DNA of 64,000 bases from Colivivens sp964452915 (lineage in GTDB: Bacteria; Bacteroidota; Bacteroidia; Bacteroidales; Bacteroidaceae). The DNA lies in NCBI GenBank assembly GCA_964452915.1, contig CAYVNW010000006.1, positions 19,669 to 83,668 on the forward strand, written 5' to 3'. Position 1 is the stretch's first letter. The number at the start of each line of letters is the position of its first letter. Below, piece by piece: positions 60,986 to 64,000 of this stretch. Position numbers and translations under genes: made by a program. Under the pieces are notes generated by a model, which saw only the letters and a list, made by a program, of their open reading frames with translations, was not told the DNA's origin and did not search any database.

Positions 60986-62500
60986 ATGGTAAAGTATAAA
61001 GGTACAAAGCAGATTAAAGCCGAAAGGGAACACGCCGAGGCCGACAAGAAGGCAAAGAGAAGAAGAAGTTGGATAATGTTCGTCATTGTGACAATCCTCT
61101 ATCTGGCATTCCTCTATTGGGTAGGCAGTTGGTGGGGACTCATTGTCGTTCCGTTTATATTCGACGCTTACATCACAAAGAAGATAAAGTGGACATGGTG
61201 GAAGAACATTGAAAGTCCTGTAGGACGTACCATAATGAGCTGGGTAGACGCACTTGTATTCGCACTCGTAGCCGTATATTTTGTAAATCAGTTCTTCTTC
61301 CAAAACTATCAGATACCAAGCAGTTCGCTTGAGAAGTCATTGATGACAGGCGACTATTTACTGGTCAGCAAACTGAGCTATGGTCCTCGTATACCTCAAA
61401 CACCGCTCACAATGCCATTGACACAGCACACGCTGCCTATTGTCAACACTAAGTCGTATATTGAATGGCCGCATTGGGATTATCGCCGTGTAAAAGGTTT
61501 GGGCAAGGTGGAATATGGCGACATCGTCGTATTCAACTATCCGGCTGGCGACACAGTAGCGGTGAACTACTCCAACGATTTCTATGAAGTATGCTATATG
61601 TATGGACTTGATGCTATGCAAAAGCAAGGTGTGCAGATTCCGGAAATGAAGACACTCTCCACTGAAGACCAAATGCACCTGTTCGACTTCCTGTACGCCG
61701 AAGGAAAAAAAATAGTGGAGCAAAACAAAAATATATATGGTGAAATAACGAGTCGTCCTACCGACCGGCGCGAGAATTATGTGAAACGCTGTGTGGGACT
61801 ACCGGGGCAAACTCTCCAAATCAAGGACAAAATCATATATATAAATGGGAAACCGCAAAAAACTCCGACTCAGGCGCAATTCAATTACTACATATACGCT
61901 AAAGGAGATGCACCTGATGCCCTGCGTGCGGAATTGCAAATAACAGACGAGGACTATAAGCGGTGGAACGACCGTCCGGACCACCCGTTTGAGGACCATC
62001 GGTTGGGCATGCCACTCACTGAACATGCCAAACAAGTATTGGAAAGCCATACCGAACTCATCGACAGTATCGTCGAAATCATCGATATAAATTCGGGCAA
62101 GGTATACCCGCTCAACCACGACTATGGTTGGACACGCGACAACTACGGGCCTATATATATTCCACGAAAGGGCGACAAGGTAAAACTCGATATGGAAAAT
62201 ATCGCCGTCTATGACCGTCCGATACGTGTGTACGAAGGTAACGCTCTAAAGGTGGAGAACGGCAAGATATATATCAACAGCAAGGAAAGTAATGAATACA
62301 CCTTCAAGATGGACTATTATTGGATGATGGGTGACAACCGTCATAATTCTGCCGACAGCCGCTATTGGGGCTTCGTGCCGGAAGACCATGTAGTAGGGAA
62401 ACCACTGTTTATATGGTGGTCGGTATGCCCGGACAACAATCCCGAGGCATCGAAAATACGTTGGAACCGGCTATTCCGCTGGGTGGACAACATCAAGTAG
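60986..62500 (+). CDS. lepB: Signal peptidase I with a large insert
   Basis: 504 residues. Two membrane stretches (about 30-62 and 84-104) precede the catalytic domain. The nucleophile is Ser114 in QIPSSSLEKSLMTGDYLL and the general base Lys267 in ENYVKRCVGLPG. These two lie 153 residues apart, against about 55 in E. coli LepB, because of an insert (about 145-260). The C-terminal box is YWMMGDNRHNSADSRYWGFV. It removes signal peptides at the inner membrane. It probably shares a transcript with dapB. Confidence 0.94.
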   Translation: MVKYKGTKQIKAEREHAEADKKAKRRRSWIMFVIVTILYLAFLYWVGSWWGLIVVPFIFDAYITKKIKWTWWKNIESPVGRTIMSWVDALVFALVAVYFVNQFFFQNYQIPSSSLEKSLMTGDYLLVSKLSYGPRIPQTPLTMPLTQHTLPIVNTKSYIEWPHWDYRRVKGLGKVEYGDIVVFNYPAGDTVAVNYSNDFYEVCYMYGLDAMQKQGVQIPEMKTLSTEDQMHLFDFLYAEGKKIVEQNKNIYGEITSRPTDRRENYVKRCVGLPGQTLQIKDKIIYINGKPQKTPTQAQFNYYIYAKGDAPDALRAELQITDEDYKRWNDRPDHPFEDHRLGMPLTEHAKQVLESHTELIDSIVEIIDINSGKVYPLNHDYGWTRDNYGPIYIPRKGDKVKLDMENIAVYDRPIRVYEGNALKVENGKIYINSKESNEYTFKMDYYWMMGDNRHNSADSRYWGFVPEDHVVGKPLFIWWSVCPDNNPEASKIRWNRLFRWVDNIK

Positions 62501-62515
62501 GCAGTTACGCCCGGA

Positions 62516-63274
62516 CTACCACACTCTATAGCCCAAGACAAACGTGACAGCTTCGGCAATGTTGCTGACACCCAACTTTGCGAATATACTCTTCTTGCTT
62601 GATTTCACCGTGTTCTCCTTCTTGCAAAGTTCGGTTGAGATTTGCTCTGTTGGATACCCTTGAGCCGACATGCGGAGGATGTCCTTCTCGTCATCAGTCA
62701 GTTATACGCAGTCGTGCTGTTTCCACTTGTTTCGCTTTATGTCATACTCGTAAAACTTGTCGTCAAGCTCTTTGTAGGTCAGTATGCGACCAAAGTTCTT
62801 GTTGGGCGAGATTCCGGTTGAGCATAGAAAATAGCGTGGAGCTTTATCACCTGAAAAGAACAAAGGCACCAATATCTGATGTACAAGCCGCGATATGTGC
62901 CCGACTTTCAGATAGTAGTCAAATGTGATGGAGAAGTCATCAGCACTTGAATAAGGAAACAAGCCGTCATTTGCAATGCATTCGTTAACAACCTTTTTTA
63001 AGGTGTGGCGTTCCGATGGAATCATGAGATGGGTTATATCATCAAAGGTTATATGTGCATAATCATGCTCATCCACGCCGTAAATGTAAGTTAAGTTGTT
63101 GCCCATACAGATAATCCTACGTCTTGAATAGTCTAACGCATAAACATTTTGGTGTGTGCATTTAGAAAAACCATTGACAAACAATTTAAGTTTCATTATC
63201 CACAATTTCTCCTCTTGTGTGATTCCAGCTCCGCAATCTTGCAGATCTTTGTTTTCCTGACTAATTAGTTCCAT
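62516..63274 (-). pseudogene. PAS/LuxR-type regulator split by an in-frame TAA
   Basis: The first 190 codons (63274-62705) encode a PAS-like sensor region (YALDYSRRRIICMGNNLTYI, GVDEHDYAHITFDDITHLMI, LLSTG-like strands near the end). Codon 191 is TAA (62704-62702). The same frame continues for 61 codons to TAG at 62516. It spells a complete LuxR-type helix-turn-helix, LTDDEKDILRMSAQGYPTEQ then ISTELCKKENTVKSSKKSIF and AKLGVSNIAEAVTF. A 252-codon regulator with one nonsense codon exactly between sensor and DNA-binding domain is the simplest reading. If the stop is real, the product lacks DNA binding. Confidence 0.85.
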
Positions 63275-63340
63275 TCTTATTATATTATCGTTCCCTATAA
63301 TTTATTATCTGTCTACTATTAGTTGCCATGTTCACTTTCA

Positions 63341-63760
63341 CTATTTCCGTTCCAACCACTTTCTCGCCTTACGTTGTATCTCCGTAACAGTGGCTGCCGG
63401 GACTTTTATTCCCTTTGTGAGTATCTGACGGGCGATTCTGTCAGCATTCATAGTGTCACCATCCGATACGTACATGTCGAGCAATCCCTCAAGCGGGGCG
63501 ACGGCGCACGGGACACATGTCGTGCGCCGTCGAGTAATGCCTTGCCGCGTTCCCGTAGTTCCCATTGTGGCGGTCAGCACAATCCCTGCAATCCTCCACG
63601 TCCTGTGTCCCCACTGCTGTCCAAGCATGCATGCGCATCCCATAAGTACTACGCACATCAGTCCCGTCCTGCACCCCGAGAGTATGATAACCGCAGCGTA
63701 AGTATTAGCATTATGACGACTGCCGTTTTTATTCCCATCCTCATCCGCCTGAAGTTCCAC
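63341..63760 (-). pseudogene. Degraded gene, possible TPR-protein 3' end
   Basis: An open frame of 139 codons with a GTG start. Only the last 50 residues look protein-like (LEGLLDMYVSDGDTMNADRI and then TEIQRKARKWLERK), recalling the end of TPR-bearing O-antigen-ligase-like proteins of Bacteroidales. The first part has odd composition, while a neighbouring frame on the same strand reads HNGNYGNAARHYSTAHDM, TPR-like, suggesting frameshifts. A 12-bp inverted repeat (63499-63532) lies inside. Local G+C is about 60-67% in the two 60-base lines I counted, well above the rest. It may equally be non-coding. Confidence 0.35.
63499..63532. repeat. 12-bp perfect inverted repeat
   Basis: CGACGGCGCACG (63499-63510), loop GGACACATGT, CGTGCGCCGTCG (63521-63532). 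No T-run on either side. It falls at the point where the TPR-like reading switches frame. Confidence 0.85.
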
Positions 63761-63851
63761 AAAGAGAGTGTGAGCAGCAGGGGAACAGAAGCGTCAGCAC
63801 GACGTATGAAGCCGCCGCCATTTTTGTCTTACACATTGACACGGTGTTCAT
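63741..63851 (-). CDS. Small possible lipoprotein-signal ORF
   Basis: A 36-codon frame starting at the ATG 63851. It reads MNTVSMCKTKMAAASYVVLT followed by LLFPCC, a plausible lipoprotein signal, then stops after GTSGG. It is probably the broken 5' end of the degraded gene to its left rather than a real small protein. Confidence 0.25.
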   Translation of the reverse strand: MNTVSMCKTKMAAASYVVLTLLFPCCSHSLCGTSGG

Positions 63852-63861
63852 ATAGAAACAT

Positions 63862-64000
63862 TCAGCTCCTCTCCTTGGCCATATCCAGGATTTCCTGGTG
63901 TGTCAAGTCGAGGTATCTCTTGCAGAAGGGAACCGTCAGCAGTTCCCGCACCTGCCGGTATTGTCCCTCGTCGGCGGGTTTCCAGTCGAAAACTGCATAA
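63862..64000 (-). CDS. C-terminal fragment of an unrecognised protein
   Basis: The frame enters from the right edge and stops at TGA 63864-63862. The 45 visible residues (VFDWKPADEGQYRQVRELLT to HQEILDMAKERS) look like a normal soluble protein end, unlike the degraded sequence beside it. I do not recognise the family. Confidence 0.55.
   Translation of the reverse strand, partial: YAVFDWKPADEGQYRQVRELLTVPFCKRYLDLTHQEILDMAKERS

Noticed and set aside
63323..64000. Long plus-strand open frame of 225 codons
   Set aside because: It runs antisense to a better supported protein end and lies in G+C-rich sequence where long frames arise by chance; low-complexity composition and no family motif.

Overview
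The window looks like a chromosomal segment of a member of the Bacteroidales, most likely a Prevotella-type gut or rumen bacterium. Supporting signs are: promoters of the Bacteroidetes form TTTG-N19/20-TAnnTTTG upstream of many genes; lineage-typical families (DUF2723, DUF2851, DUF3943, DUF4491, NigD-like lipoprotein, TPR hybrid sensor kinase with an AraC output domain); two large secreted proteins with the short C-terminal tail common in Prevotella; and moderate G+C. It is a scaffold, because a run of exactly 100 N lies at 30583-30682. The assignment rests on reading alone; no database search was possible.

Region by region. 1-5.1 kb (minus): end of a DUF2723 membrane protein, then an apparent operon of PASTA protein, RluD-type pseudouridine synthase, D-Ala-D-Ala ligase, acyltransferase and a NigD-like lipoprotein. 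5.1-10.1 kb (minus): a GH43-like enzyme, a WaaP/InaA-type kinase and a TPR hybrid histidine kinase, each with its own promoter. 10.2-12.2 kb: a beta-barrel protein, then about 1 kb without genes but rich in hairpins and 22-bp repeats. 12.2-18.1 kb (minus): CvfB-like RNA-binding protein, LolD-type ATPase, Kef-type antiporter and two glycosyltransferases. 18.2-25.4 kb: tRNA-Asn, ComEC, then a tightly overlapped block of ybeY, an S41 protease, coaD and a type II topoisomerase B subunit, followed by a GNAT-like protein.

26-39 kb (minus) is the most distinctive part. It is a hemicellulose, probably acetylated arabinoxylan, locus without SusC/SusD. It holds an alpha/beta hydrolase, a 1137-residue surface protein with three related beta-sandwich modules, a GH43 with a CBM6-like tail, a GH3 with a PA14-like insert, a double esterase (CE1-like plus CE6/SGNH) and a Cthe_2159-like polysaccharide-binding protein. 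A stand-alone paralogue of the CE6 domain sits at 57.8 kb.

39-52 kb: SDR plus PAP2 pair, pdxB, DUF3943 protein, VanX-like dipeptidase and a THUMP-like methyltransferase on plus; then a minus operon of DPP IV, purD, a membrane protein, a YqaA-type protein and a histidine phosphatase; then Lrp and DUF4491 genes. 52-55 kb: a transposase remnant with paired hairpins, then three tandem FKBP isomerases for different cell compartments. 55-62.5 kb: sirtuin, tRNA-Leu, hisS, the CE6 paralogue, DUF2851, dapB and an unusually long lepB. The right end (62.5-64 kb) is decayed. A PAS/LuxR-type regulator is split by one in-frame TAA, and a locally G+C-rich stretch holds broken frames.

Most genes are housekeeping. 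The accessory content lies in the xylan locus, the repeat-rich gaps at 11-12 and 25-26 kb, the insertion-sequence scar at 52 kb and the decayed right end.
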